DNA of 64,000 nucleotides from JBBSDP01 sp038240605 (GCA_038240605.1 JBBSDP010000018.1:20624-84623), one strand, 5' to 3'; positions 25,795-34,396 are shown, numbered from the stretch's first letter. Made by a program: numbers and translations. The notes: a model not told the origin generated them from the letters alone.

Positions 25795-26015
25795 AGGCTA
25801 CGCTCGATGCGCTTTCTAACCTCTTCCCAGGGTATTGCCGTTGATGGATCGGATTGGTAGTCGTGAAGCCTCCGATCCAATTCTTCCCGCTCCTCGTCCG
25901 TGATTGCGAGGGCTTCAGGATCGTCGGCGAGAGTGTCCCAAATGTCACCGATGAGCTGTAGCCGTTCAGAAGGACTCAACGCGAGGACCGCAGCCATCGA
26001 GAGTTTCTCAGGCAT
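25791..26015 (-). CDS. addiction-module antitoxin
   Basis: 74 residues of the addiction-module component family whose partners are ParE/RelE-type toxins. Typical features: ALSPSERLQLIGDIWDTLAD (LxxeERlxLiexlWdsL), the acidic AITDEEREELDRRLHDYQ and an ending IPWEEVRKRIERS. The gene looks intact, but its toxin is reduced to 18 codons. Such an antitoxin could survive as an anti-addiction protein against related modules or simply be decaying. Confidence 0.85.
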   Translation of the reverse strand: MPEKLSMAAVLALSPSERLQLIGDIWDTLADDPEALAITDEEREELDRRLHDYQSDPSTAIPWEEVRKRIERSL

Positions 26016-26096
26016 CTCAATATTCTACGCCCTGCGAGAACAGCCGGTCCACAGCAATAGCCAATACACCCTCCTGAAGTGCTATCGCGTACGACA

Positions 26097-26291
26097 TTAG
26101 GGCCGGTAATCCGAAAAGAACGGGATCGCGTAACCGATGGCGGCGAAGAGGAAGGCGAGCCAGCCGCCCCATTTCGTGCGCCGCCAGAGCAGGAAGAACG
26201 CCAGAAAAAGCGTAATCGCCGAGAAGAGTGTCAGTGCTCCGCCAGGCAGGCCGGGGAACGCGTGATGTACGAATTGTTCCAGGAATTGCAT
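26097..26291 (-). CDS. small two-segment membrane protein
   Basis: 64 residues with two hydrophobic stretches (GGALTLFSAITLFLAFFLLW and a second, WLAFLFAAIGYAIPFF) separated by a basic turn RRTKWGG, which predicts a hairpin in the membrane with the loop inside. GGAGG lies 8 bases before the ATG. No family is recognised. It is upstream of the addiction-module antitoxin on the same strand, but 81 bases separate them. Confidence 0.6.
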   Translation of the reverse strand: MQFLEQFVHHAFPGLPGGALTLFSAITLFLAFFLLWRRTKWGGWLAFLFAAIGYAIPFFSDYRP

Positions 26292-26476
26292 CGACTGAGC
26301 CTCCGTTAGCAGATGAAGTTGACTCTAGCACGGCTGGCAGTCGGTGCAGTCAAACCGGAAATTTCGACCGCGCTTTGCCGGCATTCTGCGAACGGTTATG
26401 ACGGCGGTATGATCTGGCGTATCGTGACCCGGAGTTACCGGACCGCGCGCAAGCCGATTCGTCCACGGGAGCATTC

Positions 26477-26719
26477 ATGCCCAGTAGTGAAGAGGAACTG
26501 AAGAAGGCCCTCAGGGCCTTCAAGAAACGGCTCAAACTCACCCGTCTCGACGATGAATCCCATCTTGGCCACGGGCCGATGAGCGGCGGTAGCCGGGACA
26601 AGGTTGTCTCGATCCAGCCACCGCTTGGATTCGGCCGTGCGATCTGGGAAGAGTTGGTTGAAAAGGGATTCCTCCGGCATGACGGGATGGGGTTCTACGA
26701 ACTGGTCGAAGGCAAGTAG
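26477..26719 (+). CDS. conserved-type hypothetical protein
   Basis: 80 residues, charged and soluble: a basic helix at the start (EEELKKALRAFKKRLKLTRLD), then GHGPMSGGSRDKV and an ending helix-turn with IWEELVEKGFLRHDGMGFYEL that looks like a small winged element. GGGAG lies 5 bases before the ATG. It is 52 bases upstream of the sialate O-acetylesterase gene on the same strand. No function can be assigned. Confidence 0.65.
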   Translation: MPSSEEELKKALRAFKKRLKLTRLDDESHLGHGPMSGGSRDKVVSIQPPLGFGRAIWEELVEKGFLRHDGMGFYELVEGK

Positions 26720-26771
26720 CGGTAGACATGCTGCCCGTGCGGAGTATTCTGCTCTGACTCAGGAGGCCCGC

Positions 26772-28775
26772 ATGACCCGCCGCGTTTCATTTCTTGTTTG
26801 CTTTGTTCTTTCACTGCTCGTACGGGTTTCGTCGGCGGCCGATGCGCCGGCCAAGCCGTTCCTGCATCCACTCTTCGCCAGCGACATGGTCTTGCAGCGC
26901 AACCTGCCGGACCCGATCTGGGGATGGACGGAGCCGGGCAAGCAGGTGACGGTCGCGATGAATGGCAAGACCGCGACGGCCACCTCCGGACCGGACGGAA
27001 AGTGGATGGCGAAGATCGGCCCGTTCCCTGCTGGCGGACCCTACGAGCTGACCGTTTCCGGACCGAAGGACGTGAAGCTGACCAACGTGCTGGTCGGCGA
27101 CGTCTGGATCTGCTCCGGGCAATCCAACATGGAGATGGGAATCGGTTCGGCACAGGACGGCGCACAGGAGGTTGCCAGGGCGGACCATCCGATGCTCCGT
27201 CTCTTTACGGTCGCCAAGCACATCGCCGCCGAGCCTCAGCCGTTGTTCGTCGACAAGGGAGAGGAGAACAAGTGGCTCGTCTGTACGCCGCAGAACTTGC
27301 AAGTGGGCGATTGGGCGGGCTTCTCGGCCGCGGGCTACTGCTTCGGGCGCGACTTGCAGGAGAAGCTGAAGATCCCGATCGGACTGATTCATACCTCCTG
27401 GGGCGGGACCGTCGCCGAGGCGTGGACCAGCGACACGGCACTCGAGGCCATGCCCGAATTCACATCGGGCGTGCAAGCAGTCCGCGCGTCGATTCCGGCC
27501 AACAACACGGAGACGGTCGAGCAACTGACGGCCAAGTGGTATTTGCGCGTGGATCCTGGATCGGCGGGCGGCGGCGCCGCCTGGGCAGCACCAGACCTCC
27601 CGGAGGCCGACTGGAAAACCCAGAAGCTTCCCGGTTACTGGAAACAGGCAAACATTGGCCTGAACGACTTCGACGGCGTCGTCTGGTATCGCAAGCAGGT
27701 TGACCTTCCCGCCGAATGGCTCGGCGAAAAACTGGTGCTCCACCTGGGGACGGTCAACGACCACGACACGACCTGGGTGAACGGCGTACGCGTCGGCGGC
27801 CATAACGCGCAAGCCGATGCGCGCGACTACCCCCTTCCGCCCGAAGCGACCAAGGATGCGAAGCTGGTGATCGCCGTCCGCGTGCTCGACACCGCCGGCA
27901 ACGGCGGGTTCTTCGGCCAACCAAATCAGATGCGACTGGAACGTGTTGGCGCCAGCGGCGCGGACGGTTCGATCCCGCTGGCCGGCGACTGGAAATACAA
28001 GGTGGGTATCTCGCTCGCGAAAGCCGGCGCACCGCCGCGAGCGTTGCAGAACAATCCCAACCAGCCGACGGTGCTCTACAACGGCATGGTTGCCCCGCTG
28101 GTCCCCTTCGCAATCAAGGGCGCCACCTGGTACCAGGGCGAGTCCAACGCCAGCCGGGCGATGCAGTACCGCACCCTGCTGCCGACGATGATCAAGGATT
28201 GGCGCAATCGCTTCGGCGTGGGCGAATTCCCCTTCTTCATCGTGCAGCTCGCCTCCTTCATGCCTGAAGCGGATCAGCCGCAGGAATCGCAATGGGCGGA
28301 GCTGCGCGAGGCGCAGGCGCTGACCGCGCAATCGGTCGGCCACAGCGCGATCGCCGTCGCCACCGACGTCGGCGACGGCAAGGACATTCATCCCAAGAAT
28401 AAGCAGGAGGTCGGCCGACGGCTGGCGCTGGGCGCCGAGGCGATCGCCTACGGGCTCGACGTCGAATACGCCGGCCCAACGTTCAAGGATATGGAAACGA
28501 AGGACAACCAGCTCATCCTGCACTTCACGCACCTGGGCGGCGGGCTGGAAGTGAAGGACGGTCCGGCCATCAAAGGCTTCGCGATCGCCGGTGAAGATAA
28601 AAAGTTCACCTGGGCCGACGCGAAGATCGAAGGGGACACGGTCATCCTTTCATCGGCCTCGGTCCCCCACCCCACCGCGACCCGCTACGGATGGGAGAAC
28701 AACCCGGCGAAGGCGAACCTCTACAATAAGGCCGGCCTGCCGGCGCCGCCGTTCAGGACGGACGTGCCGAAGTAA
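26772..28775 (+). CDS. sialate O-acetylesterase-like secreted SGNH hydrolase
   Basis: 667 residues with signal peptide (MTRRVSFLVCFVLSLLVRVS). Family features: a beta-domain start (PFLHPLFASDMVLQRNLP), block I nucleophile in ICSGQSNMEMGIG, IGLIHTSWGGTVAEAW, WYQGESNA, and the Asp/His region DVGDGKDIHPKNKQEVGRRLA. An inserted jelly-roll module (about residues 270-410, with WYRKQVDLPAEWLG) splits the catalytic domain as is common in this family. AGGAGG lies 5 bases before the ATG at 26772. Expected to remove O-acetyl groups from sialic acids or other acetylated glycans outside the cytoplasm; the true substrate is not readable. Confidence 0.9.
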   Translation: MTRRVSFLVCFVLSLLVRVSSAADAPAKPFLHPLFASDMVLQRNLPDPIWGWTEPGKQVTVAMNGKTATATSGPDGKWMAKIGPFPAGGPYELTVSGPKDVKLTNVLVGDVWICSGQSNMEMGIGSAQDGAQEVARADHPMLRLFTVAKHIAAEPQPLFVDKGEENKWLVCTPQNLQVGDWAGFSAAGYCFGRDLQEKLKIPIGLIHTSWGGTVAEAWTSDTALEAMPEFTSGVQAVRASIPANNTETVEQLTAKWYLRVDPGSAGGGAAWAAPDLPEADWKTQKLPGYWKQANIGLNDFDGVVWYRKQVDLPAEWLGEKLVLHLGTVNDHDTTWVNGVRVGGHNAQADARDYPLPPEATKDAKLVIAVRVLDTAGNGGFFGQPNQMRLERVGASGADGSIPLAGDWKYKVGISLAKAGAPPRALQNNPNQPTVLYNGMVAPLVPFAIKGATWYQGESNASRAMQYRTLLPTMIKDWRNRFGVGEFPFFIVQLASFMPEADQPQESQWAELREAQALTAQSVGHSAIAVATDVGDGKDIHPKNKQEVGRRLALGAEAIAYGLDVEYAGPTFKDMETKDNQLILHFTHLGGGLEVKDGPAIKGFAIAGEDKKFTWADAKIEGDTVILSSASVPHPTATRYGWENNPAKANLYNKAGLPAPPFRTDVPK

Positions 28776-28809
28776 GTACGGACCGCGGCCAGTACAAACG
28801 AGGATTCCG

Positions 28810-29115
28810 TCAACGCTTATGCAGGAAAGCTTCGAGATCTCGAGCGCCATGCACGATGGCGACGACTTGAAGAGGGATCGACCGCCACCGATAAACGATC
28901 AGGAATGGGGAAACTCTCCAAAACTTGTGGCGTTTGTCCAATAGGTCTTCGCGGAAGTGGCCTATGCCTGGTCGAAGTGCAATTTTTCGGCACTCGCGAT
29001 TTATCGAGTCAATCATTCGATCCGCCGCCTCGACACTCCATTGATCTGCGGTGTAGGTCCAAATCGACAACAAGTCGCCCTCTGCCTCGCGGGTGAAGAC
29101 GTAATCGCGGTTCAC
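28810..29115 (-). CDS. parE: ParE-family toxin
   Basis: 101 residues of the RelE/ParE superfamily: YVFTREAEGDLLSIWTYTAD, then SINRECRKIALRPGIGHFRE, then RVSPFLIVYRWRSIPLQVVAIVHGARD. The C-terminal strands and Arg/His positions match ParE (gyrase poison) more than mRNA-cleaving RelE. Its GTG overlaps the antitoxin stop by 4 bases. Target is inferred from family. Confidence 0.88.
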   Translation of the reverse strand: MNRDYVFTREAEGDLLSIWTYTADQWSVEAADRMIDSINRECRKIALRPGIGHFREDLLDKRHKFWRVSPFLIVYRWRSIPLQVVAIVHGARDLEAFLHKR

Positions 29116-29396
29116 GCTTTCTCCGCAATCCGACGGCGTTTGAGAACTTCGATTTTTTTCAGCACGTCCCTGGGGTCTACGAACTCTTCCCGATCTGCTT
29201 GTGCAGATGCCCGCGCTAGCTTTCGCTTTAGAGTTTTGAACGCCATGTCGCGCTGTCGCTCTTGCTCTTCGAGAAGACGAAGCCCCTCGCGAACCACTTC
29301 GCTGGCCGTCTGATAGCGACCGGTCGCGACGCGGGATGCAATGAATCGCCCCAGTTCAGAAGTAAGTGACACATTCAGGCTGGATTTGGAAGGCAT
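29112..29396 (-). CDS. parD: ParD-family antitoxin
   Basis: 94 residues. The N-terminal ribbon-helix-helix (SLNVSLTSELGRFIASRVAT then GRYQTASEVVREGLRLLEEQ) is the ParD DNA-binding and dimer domain; the C-terminal helices neutralise ParE. The ATG at 29396 begins this domain directly, while upstream in-frame sequence is not conserved-looking. It forms an intact two-gene operon with the downstream toxin and probably represses its own promoter. Confidence 0.88.
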   Translation of the reverse strand: MPSKSSLNVSLTSELGRFIASRVATGRYQTASEVVREGLRLLEEQERQRDMAFKTLKRKLARASAQADREEFVDPRDVLKKIEVLKRRRIAEKA

Positions 29397-29507
29397 AACG
29401 CCATTATTCGATGGGTTGGCTACGGGTGTCAAATTCTGACACCTCCTACGGTCTAACCGCGAAGAGACCGAGCGAGGCAATGGCTAGGACAACGGCGAGC
29501 CGGTTAC

Positions 29508-30326
29508 TCATTCCCCAGGAATATAGCTGATAACACCATCGAAGGGGCTGCTGGCGGTGGCGTAGCGCTTCCTGGGAATACGGCCGGACTGGTAGGCGAG
29601 GAGTCCGGCTTCGAGGGCGTGGCGCATCGCGTGGGCCATCTTCACCGGGTCTTTGGCGTGGGCGATGCCCGTGTTGAGCAGGACGCCGTCGGCGCCTAGT
29701 TCCATCGCGAGCGTGACGTCGCTGGCGGTGCCGACGCCCGCATCGACGATCACCGGAAAGTGCGGGTCACCCTCCTTCAGCGTCTCCAGGCAGAGGGAGA
29801 TGTTGAGCGGGTTGAGAATCCCCTGGCCGGATCCGATCGGGCTGCCGGCGGGCATGACGCTGGCGGCGCCGGCCTCCTTGAGCCGTCGCGCGGCGATCGG
29901 GTCATCGCTCGTGTAACAGAGCACCGTAAAACCTTCCTTCACCAGCTCGCGCGTCGCCTCGAGCGTGCCGACGGGATCGGGCAGCAGGGTCTTCTTGTCG
30001 CCGAGTACTTCCAGCTTGACCCACCCGGCGCCGCGGTTCCCCTGCTTGTCCAGCAAGTCACGGCCGAGCAGCGAGACACGGACCGCATCCTCGGCTGTAA
30101 AGCAGCCGGCGGTGTTGGGGAGGATGACGTAACGGTCCAGGTCCAGGAACTCCAGCAGGCTGCGACCCTGCTTGTCGACCAGACGCTCGCGCCGCACCGC
30201 GACGGTGACGACCTGGCAGCCGCTGGCGTCCAGCGCTTGCTGCATCAGCTCGTACGTGGCGTACTTGCCAGTACCGACGAAGAGGCGATTACGGACCTCA
30301 AAATCTTTGATGCGGAAGGATTCCAT
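29508..30326 (-). CDS. thiG: thiazole synthase
   Basis: 272 residues, TIM-barrel enzyme that condenses deoxyxylulose-5-phosphate, dehydroglycine and ThiS thiocarboxylate into the thiazole of thiamine. Seen: FEVRNRLFVGTGKYATYELM, ILPNTAGCFTAEDAVR, the Schiff-base Lys in VKLEVLGDKKTLLPD, GSPIGSGQGI and VDAGVGTASDVTLAMELGAD. The ATG at 30326 begins at the conserved start. It lies downstream of thiS on the same strand, with a hairpin between. Other thi genes are not in the window. Confidence 0.95.
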   Translation of the reverse strand: MESFRIKDFEVRNRLFVGTGKYATYELMQQALDASGCQVVTVAVRRERLVDKQGRSLLEFLDLDRYVILPNTAGCFTAEDAVRVSLLGRDLLDKQGNRGAGWVKLEVLGDKKTLLPDPVGTLEATRELVKEGFTVLCYTSDDPIAARRLKEAGAASVMPAGSPIGSGQGILNPLNISLCLETLKEGDPHFPVIVDAGVGTASDVTLAMELGADGVLLNTGIAHAKDPVKMAHAMRHALEAGLLAYQSGRIPRKRYATASSPFDGVISYIPGE

Positions 30327-30412
30327 ACGTTTGACCGTTACGGATTGCACTCGCGCTGGTAGCACGGGCGCCCCGCCGTGACTTTTTCTCCGGCTTTGCC
30401 AGTCTCGGGACA

Positions 30413-30433
30413 ACATGGGCGAGGTGCCCATGT
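30413..30433 (-). promoter_or_regulatory. intercistronic hairpin between thiS and thiG
   Basis: ACATGGGC and GCCCATGT (8-bp stem, 5-base loop) lie between the thiS stop and the thiG start. There is no U tract, so it is more likely an mRNA processing or stability element, or a dispersed palindrome, than a terminator. Confidence 0.45.
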
Positions 30434-30448
30434 CAGGTGAATGCTGCT

Positions 30449-30646
30449 TTAGCCGCCGCCGACGAACGTCACAATTTCAACTTCGTCGCCATCGTTCAGC
30501 GGCGTGTCATATTTTTCCGACCGGAGCAGACGACGGTTCAGCTCGATCGCCACCTTCTCCGGACGGAGATTATACCGCTCGACGAGCGCGCGAACCGTTT
30601 CGCCCTGAGGCAAATCGCGGGAATCACCGTTCACTTTCACGTGCAT
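30449..30646 (-). CDS. thiS: sulfur carrier protein ThiS
   Basis: 65 residues with the ubiquitin-like fold and the essential C-terminal Gly-Gly (EIVTFVGGG) that is adenylated and converted to the thiocarboxylate. MHVKVNGDSRDLPQGETVRA and VAIELNRRLL are typical. It donates sulfur to ThiG, encoded 122 bases downstream. No TPP riboswitch signature was found in the roughly 100 bases upstream. Confidence 0.93.
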   Translation of the reverse strand: MHVKVNGDSRDLPQGETVRALVERYNLRPEKVAIELNRRLLRSEKYDTPLNDGDEVEIVTFVGGG

Positions 30647-30750
30647 CGATCTACTTGGCCATTTCCGCGCTCGCCGCGCGCGTCGATTGCTGATTGTAGG
30701 GTTGTCGTGTTCGCCGACAAACTGGAACGACCTTTGGCGGAAAGCGAATT

Positions 30751-31929
30751 TCAGGAAGCGGCGGCGATGCGCTTCAGCACGTCGTCCGCCTCCTGATAGC
30801 GCGGGAAGCGACGCTCCTCGGCGACGAACGCCGGCGTGTGGGCGAGCCCGCGCCCGTTCTTCCAGCGCGTGCCCTGTTTCTTGTGCAGAAGCTCGTGGAA
30901 CATCAGGTACTCGACCACGAACGCCTCCACGTCGGGCCGATCGAGCGATGCGCTGACCATCACCTTATCGCGGACGTAGTCGTAGTGGCCGAATTTCCGG
31001 CCGGTGAACGATCGGCTCCAGGTGAGGTGCGGCCGTGGCATCGTCCCGTCGAAGTACTGGGCATTCACGCGATCAAATACCGCGCGAAGATCATGAAACG
31101 CGCCGCCCGGTTGCTCCACCACGCCTCCCAGCGATTCCAGCTCCGCCCGGACCGACTGATAGGGCTCGTCCACCATCGCCCGGATCACCGCCTCCCTTCT
31201 CGAGCGATCGCGAAGGAACATTTGCCGGCTAAGCGCCTCAAACGTGTCGGCATCGAATGCGATCATCGGTGTCGGGAGTGAGACCACCGAACCTTGAGCT
31301 GACGAGCGATATCGGTAGATCCCGCTCATCGGCCGGAAGTGGACGCATAACGGGAGCGGGCATTGCGAAGTGGTCGCCGATCGGGACAGGATTGGAACCG
31401 CCAGACGCTGCGCGGCGGCGTACATCTCCCTATTTTCCGGCAGCGAGAAAAATGCAATCCACCCGCGCGCGGCGCGGAGGGATTCTGACAATTGCTCGGG
31501 CTGCTCTCCATGACGGCGAAGCGAATCCTCGATCAGCCGGGACTGCCGCTCCAGCGAGAGTCTGACCGTTTCGAATTGCTCGTCAGTCGTGGCGTCGGCA
31601 AGGCGACGCAGGGCACGGTCGACGAAGGCGGTGAGTCCCGGCCAGGTCAACCGGCGCTCTGGCGGCGCGGCGATAGCGGGAGTGGCCACCGGCTCGGGAA
31701 GATGGTTCCAGTCAATCTCGCGCAAGAACTGCATCGCCCGGCGCGACGGATTGGGGAGGTGCGATTCATTCGCGCCGTGTTCGCGCAGGGTCAGTTCGAG
31801 CTCGCGGAGCTGCTGAGCAACGTGCTCCCGCAATGTCGTGCGCTGGGAAGCCGAGAGCGGCGCCGCCAGCTTGCGGCGAACGTCATTTGCAATGCGGACG
31901 AGGCCGGAGATGCGGATCGCGCGTGTCAT
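30751..31929 (-). CDS. SprT-like zinc metalloprotease domain protein
   Basis: 392 residues. The last 150 resemble SprT-like/WSS1-type metallopeptidases: FDRVNAQYFDGTMPRPHLTW, HYDYVRDKVMVSASLDRP, and the zinc site HELLHKKQG with a third His in GLAHTPAFVAEER. The first 230 residues are Arg/Glu-rich helices with no recognised domain (two repeated stretches around LREHVAQQLRELELTLREHG and RLSLERQSRLIEDSLRRHGE). The ATG at 31929 is taken as start; in-frame sequence further upstream is unlike the rest. Cytoplasmic; substrate unknown, DNA-protein crosslink repair is a family-based possibility. Confidence 0.75.
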   Translation of the reverse strand: MTRAIRISGLVRIANDVRRKLAAPLSASQRTTLREHVAQQLRELELTLREHGANESHLPNPSRRAMQFLREIDWNHLPEPVATPAIAAPPERRLTWPGLTAFVDRALRRLADATTDEQFETVRLSLERQSRLIEDSLRRHGEQPEQLSESLRAARGWIAFFSLPENREMYAAAQRLAVPILSRSATTSQCPLPLCVHFRPMSGIYRYRSSAQGSVVSLPTPMIAFDADTFEALSRQMFLRDRSRREAVIRAMVDEPYQSVRAELESLGGVVEQPGGAFHDLRAVFDRVNAQYFDGTMPRPHLTWSRSFTGRKFGHYDYVRDKVMVSASLDRPDVEAFVVEYLMFHELLHKKQGTRWKNGRGLAHTPAFVAEERRFPRYQEADDVLKRIAAAS

Positions 31930-31936
31930 GGACGTA

Positions 31937-31953
31937 GGTGGGCTTCGCCCACC
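31937..31953. repeat. REP-like palindrome
   Basis: GGTGGGC-TTC-GCCCACC, a 7-bp stem with 3-base loop in the divergent gap before the RPF-type small gene. Similar GGTGGGCGAAGCCCACC palindromes are dispersed in many bacterial genomes; only one copy was seen here. Confidence 0.4.
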
Positions 31954-32028
31954 ACCAGGGTCGAGCGGTGGTCGAAGCCTATCGCAGGTCATTGCTCCCG
32001 ATCCAGCTGCATCCGTAAAATGTCGGGC

Positions 32029-32262
32029 ATGACCATCGAGCGTCTTAAGGAACTTCACGAATCGCGCCCGTTCAAACCATTCATCATCCATATGGGGGAC
32101 GGGCGGAGCGTGCCGGTCGTCCATCCGGAGTTCCTTGCTCGAAGCGTGAGTGGACGAACCGTCGTCGTCATCGACCCGGACGATCACGCCCATCACATCG
32201 ATCTTCTATTGGTGACAGATCTGGAAATCGGCAACGGCAAACGCGGTCGCCGCTCGCGCTAG
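32029..32262 (+). CDS. RPF-motif small protein, copy A
   Basis: 77 residues. MTIERLKELHESRPFKPF, then IIHMGDGRSVPVVHPEFLA and DLLLVTDLEIG. The same architecture (about 12-residue helix, RPFxP, beta strands with a DG/SG turn, xHPxxxA, a hydrophobic strand near the end) occurs at 36976-37188 and 41415-41648. The ATG at 32029 is chosen over one at 32020 because it puts RPF at residues 13-15, exactly as in the third copy. The stop overlaps the convergent nuoF stop in a shared CTAG. Function unknown. Confidence 0.72.
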   Translation: MTIERLKELHESRPFKPFIIHMGDGRSVPVVHPEFLARSVSGRTVVVIDPDDHAHHIDLLLVTDLEIGNGKRGRRSR

Positions 32263-33608
32263 CGCGTGTTGGATCCCATCGGCGTCAGCACGTTCAATCG
32301 GCCGCGGTTGATGGTGAGGCTCGTCTTCGACGACTGCTCGCAACGGGCGGCGAACTCTTCGTAGTACTTATTGATGAAGGTTCGCGTCGCCCAGGCCGTT
32401 CCGTCGGCCAGGCCGCAGATGGTGGTGCCCGGCATGATGCCCTGTGTCTTTTCCAGCTCCATCAGCATCTCCAGATCGCTGACGCGCCCCATCCCGTCGA
32501 GGATGCGATCGAGGATTTTCTTCATCCAGCCGGAGCCCTCGCGGCACGGCGTGCACTGGCCACACGATTCGTGAGCATAGAAGCGCACGCAGTTTCGCAG
32601 CGCGGATACCATGTCCGTGTGCTCGTTCATCACGATCATGCCGGCGGTGCCGAGGCCGAGGCACCCGCCGCGAAAGCGCACGTCATCGAAGTCGAGCTTG
32701 ATATCGAGCTGGTCGGGGCCGAGCACGCCCATCGAAATGCCGCCGCAGATCGCCCCCTTGTACTTGCCACCCTTCATGCCGCCGGAGAGGGTGTTGATGG
32801 CGTAGTCGAGCGTGATGCCCAGCTCCTGCTCGTACACGCCGGGACGGTTCACGTGCCCGCTCATGCCGTAAAGCTTGGGGCCGGGGGAGCTCTTGGTGCC
32901 CATCGTCTTAAACCACTCGGGACCGCGCTCGATGATCGGCGGGACACAGCAGAGCGTCTCGACGTTGTTGATGACCGTCGGCCGCGCAAACGCCCCGGCG
33001 ATGGCGGGGAATGGCGGCTTGTTGCGCGGCCAGCCGCGCTTGCCTTCCAGGCTCTCCAGCAGCCCCGTCTCCTCGCCGCAGATGTAGGCGCCGGCGCCGC
33101 GGTGGACATAGCACTCGAGCTTGTAACCGCTGCCCAGCATCCCCTGCGGGCCGAAGATGCCGTGCTGATAGGCTTCGGCAATCGCCCGCTCCAGCACCTT
33201 CGCCTGGCGGTGATACTCGCCGCGAATGTAGACGTAGGCGATGTCGCACTGCGTGGCGCGGCACGCGATCGCGATCCCCTCCAGCATCGAGTGGGGATCA
33301 AAGTCGATCAGGTAGCGGTCCTTGAACGTGCCGGGCTCCGATTCGTCGGCGTTCACCGCCATGTAATGCGGTCCCTTCTTCTCCTTGGGGATGAAGGACC
33401 ACTTCTGCCCGGCACTGAACCCGGCACCGCCGCGGCCGCGCAGGCCGCTGTCGGCCACCGTCTTGATGATCTCTTCCGGCTTCACCTCCAGCGACTTCTT
33501 CAGCGCGACGTATCCGCCGGTCGCGACATAGTCGTCGTACCAGTGCGCCTTGCGCTTGGCGGGATCGGCGTCGATTCGCTTGGTGAGGACCGGTTCGTTG
33601 AAAGCCAT
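32259..33608 (-). CDS. nuoF: NADH-quinone oxidoreductase subunit F
   Basis: 449 residues of the NADH-oxidising subunit of complex I. Seen: FMN/NADH region SGLRGRGGAGFSAGQKWSF, NADESEPGTFKDRYL, RGAGAYICGEETGLLESLEG, and the N3 4Fe-4S cluster motif SCGQCTPCREGSGWM with the fourth Cys in TTICGLADG. The ATG at 33608 gives the canonical length. nuoE lies about 2 kb upstream on the same strand, separated by five small genes; nuoG is not downstream. Confidence 0.95.
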   Translation of the reverse strand: MAFNEPVLTKRIDADPAKRKAHWYDDYVATGGYVALKKSLEVKPEEIIKTVADSGLRGRGGAGFSAGQKWSFIPKEKKGPHYMAVNADESEPGTFKDRYLIDFDPHSMLEGIAIACRATQCDIAYVYIRGEYHRQAKVLERAIAEAYQHGIFGPQGMLGSGYKLECYVHRGAGAYICGEETGLLESLEGKRGWPRNKPPFPAIAGAFARPTVINNVETLCCVPPIIERGPEWFKTMGTKSSPGPKLYGMSGHVNRPGVYEQELGITLDYAINTLSGGMKGGKYKGAICGGISMGVLGPDQLDIKLDFDDVRFRGGCLGLGTAGMIVMNEHTDMVSALRNCVRFYAHESCGQCTPCREGSGWMKKILDRILDGMGRVSDLEMLMELEKTQGIMPGTTICGLADGTAWATRTFINKYYEEFAARCEQSSKTSLTINRGRLNVLTPMGSNTR

Positions 33609-33683
33609 GGTAGAGGAAGAATACAGATGGCGGTAACGAGAATCCAGAATGCAGGCACGCCACAAAAGACGTCAGCCGTGTGC

Positions 33684-34172
33684 TCAGAGGCTGTCAGGCG
33701 GATTGCGGTCGCGCAGAGATTCCAGCTCTGAAATGGCTTCGAAATCCTTCGGACGGCCCGCCGCTCTCTTGACATATATGAGACGCGTCAGCCCGAGCAC
33801 GCGGCAAGTCATCCCGTACACGTCGACACTTGTGCAATGCGGCAGTAAATCGTCATAACCACCCCCGCCAACGATCTCACCCAGAAGATCAACCTGCCCG
33901 AGTGCGGTGTCCAACGTGAAATTCAAGCCTCTTTCAATTGTTCTCGCGTCCCAGCGAAATGGGAGATTCGGCGGCGCGCCGCGCAGATAGGGCTGATGCG
34001 GAGCGAGGGCCGTCACGAGCCGGCCAATGTTTTCAGGCGTTCGTCGATAAACGAGGTCAAGGTCTTCGGTCAGGCGTGCGCTGCCGTGCACCACGGCGGC
34101 CACCCCCCCTACCAGGACAAAGTCTGCCTGAGCATCGCTGAAAACCTTTAGCAATTGTTTGAAGTCGGTCAT
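33684..34172 (-). CDS. nucleotidyltransferase-fold protein of a two-gene cassette
   Basis: 162 residues, minimal nucleotidyltransferase related to DUF6036/AbiEii-type enzymes. The signature is FVLVGGVAAVVHGSARLTED followed by LDLVYRRT: GG…HG plus the DLD carboxylates for metal binding. A later LGQVDLLGEIVGGGGYDDL supplies the third acidic position. It overlaps the small partner gene upstream by 4 bases (ATGA), as toxin-antitoxin genes do. It might adenylylate or cap an RNA or protein target; that is inference from the fold. Confidence 0.75.
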   Translation of the reverse strand: MTDFKQLLKVFSDAQADFVLVGGVAAVVHGSARLTEDLDLVYRRTPENIGRLVTALAPHQPYLRGAPPNLPFRWDARTIERGLNFTLDTALGQVDLLGEIVGGGGYDDLLPHCTSVDVYGMTCRVLGLTRLIYVKRAAGRPKDFEAISELESLRDRNPPDSL

Positions 34173-34396
34173 GCGTGGTTCGCGGCGGCTCGCATGCGTG
34201 CTCCCGCCTTGCGCAGCTCCAGGGCAAATTCCTGAAGCGCCTTGAGGTTGTCCAACCGCTCTTCAACTGTCAATGAAAGGTTCTTCTCGAGCAAAGTCCT
34301 GTCGATTCCCGCCTTGTACGCGTCGATGACCGGGTCCGGCGCAAGGCTGACCTCGACCCGTCGATCCCGCGGATCCTGGGATTCGTCCGATCGCAT
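34169..34396 (-). CDS. small partner of the nucleotidyltransferase
   Basis: 75 residues. The core IDRTLLEKNLSLTVEERLDN followed by LKALQEFALELRKAG is a two-helix pattern that I recall beside nucleotidyltransferase genes of this type. The ATG at 34396 is chosen over an in-frame TTG at 34417. Its stop overlaps the nucleotidyltransferase start, so the two are translationally coupled. Likely the antitoxin or adaptor of the cassette, by analogy with coupled TA pairs; not proven. Confidence 0.68.
   Translation of the reverse strand: MRSDESQDPRDRRVEVSLAPDPVIDAYKAGIDRTLLEKNLSLTVEERLDNLKALQEFALELRKAGARMRAAANHA

Noticed and set aside
26017..26331. Longer minus-strand frame overlapping the small membrane protein gene
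   Set aside because: The other frame has GGAGG 8 bases before its ATG and two clean membrane spans; this one has neither.
30647..30750. TPP riboswitch upstream of thiS-thiG
   Set aside because: The conserved CUGAGA and ACCUGAUCUGG-type segments were looked for on the minus strand and not found.
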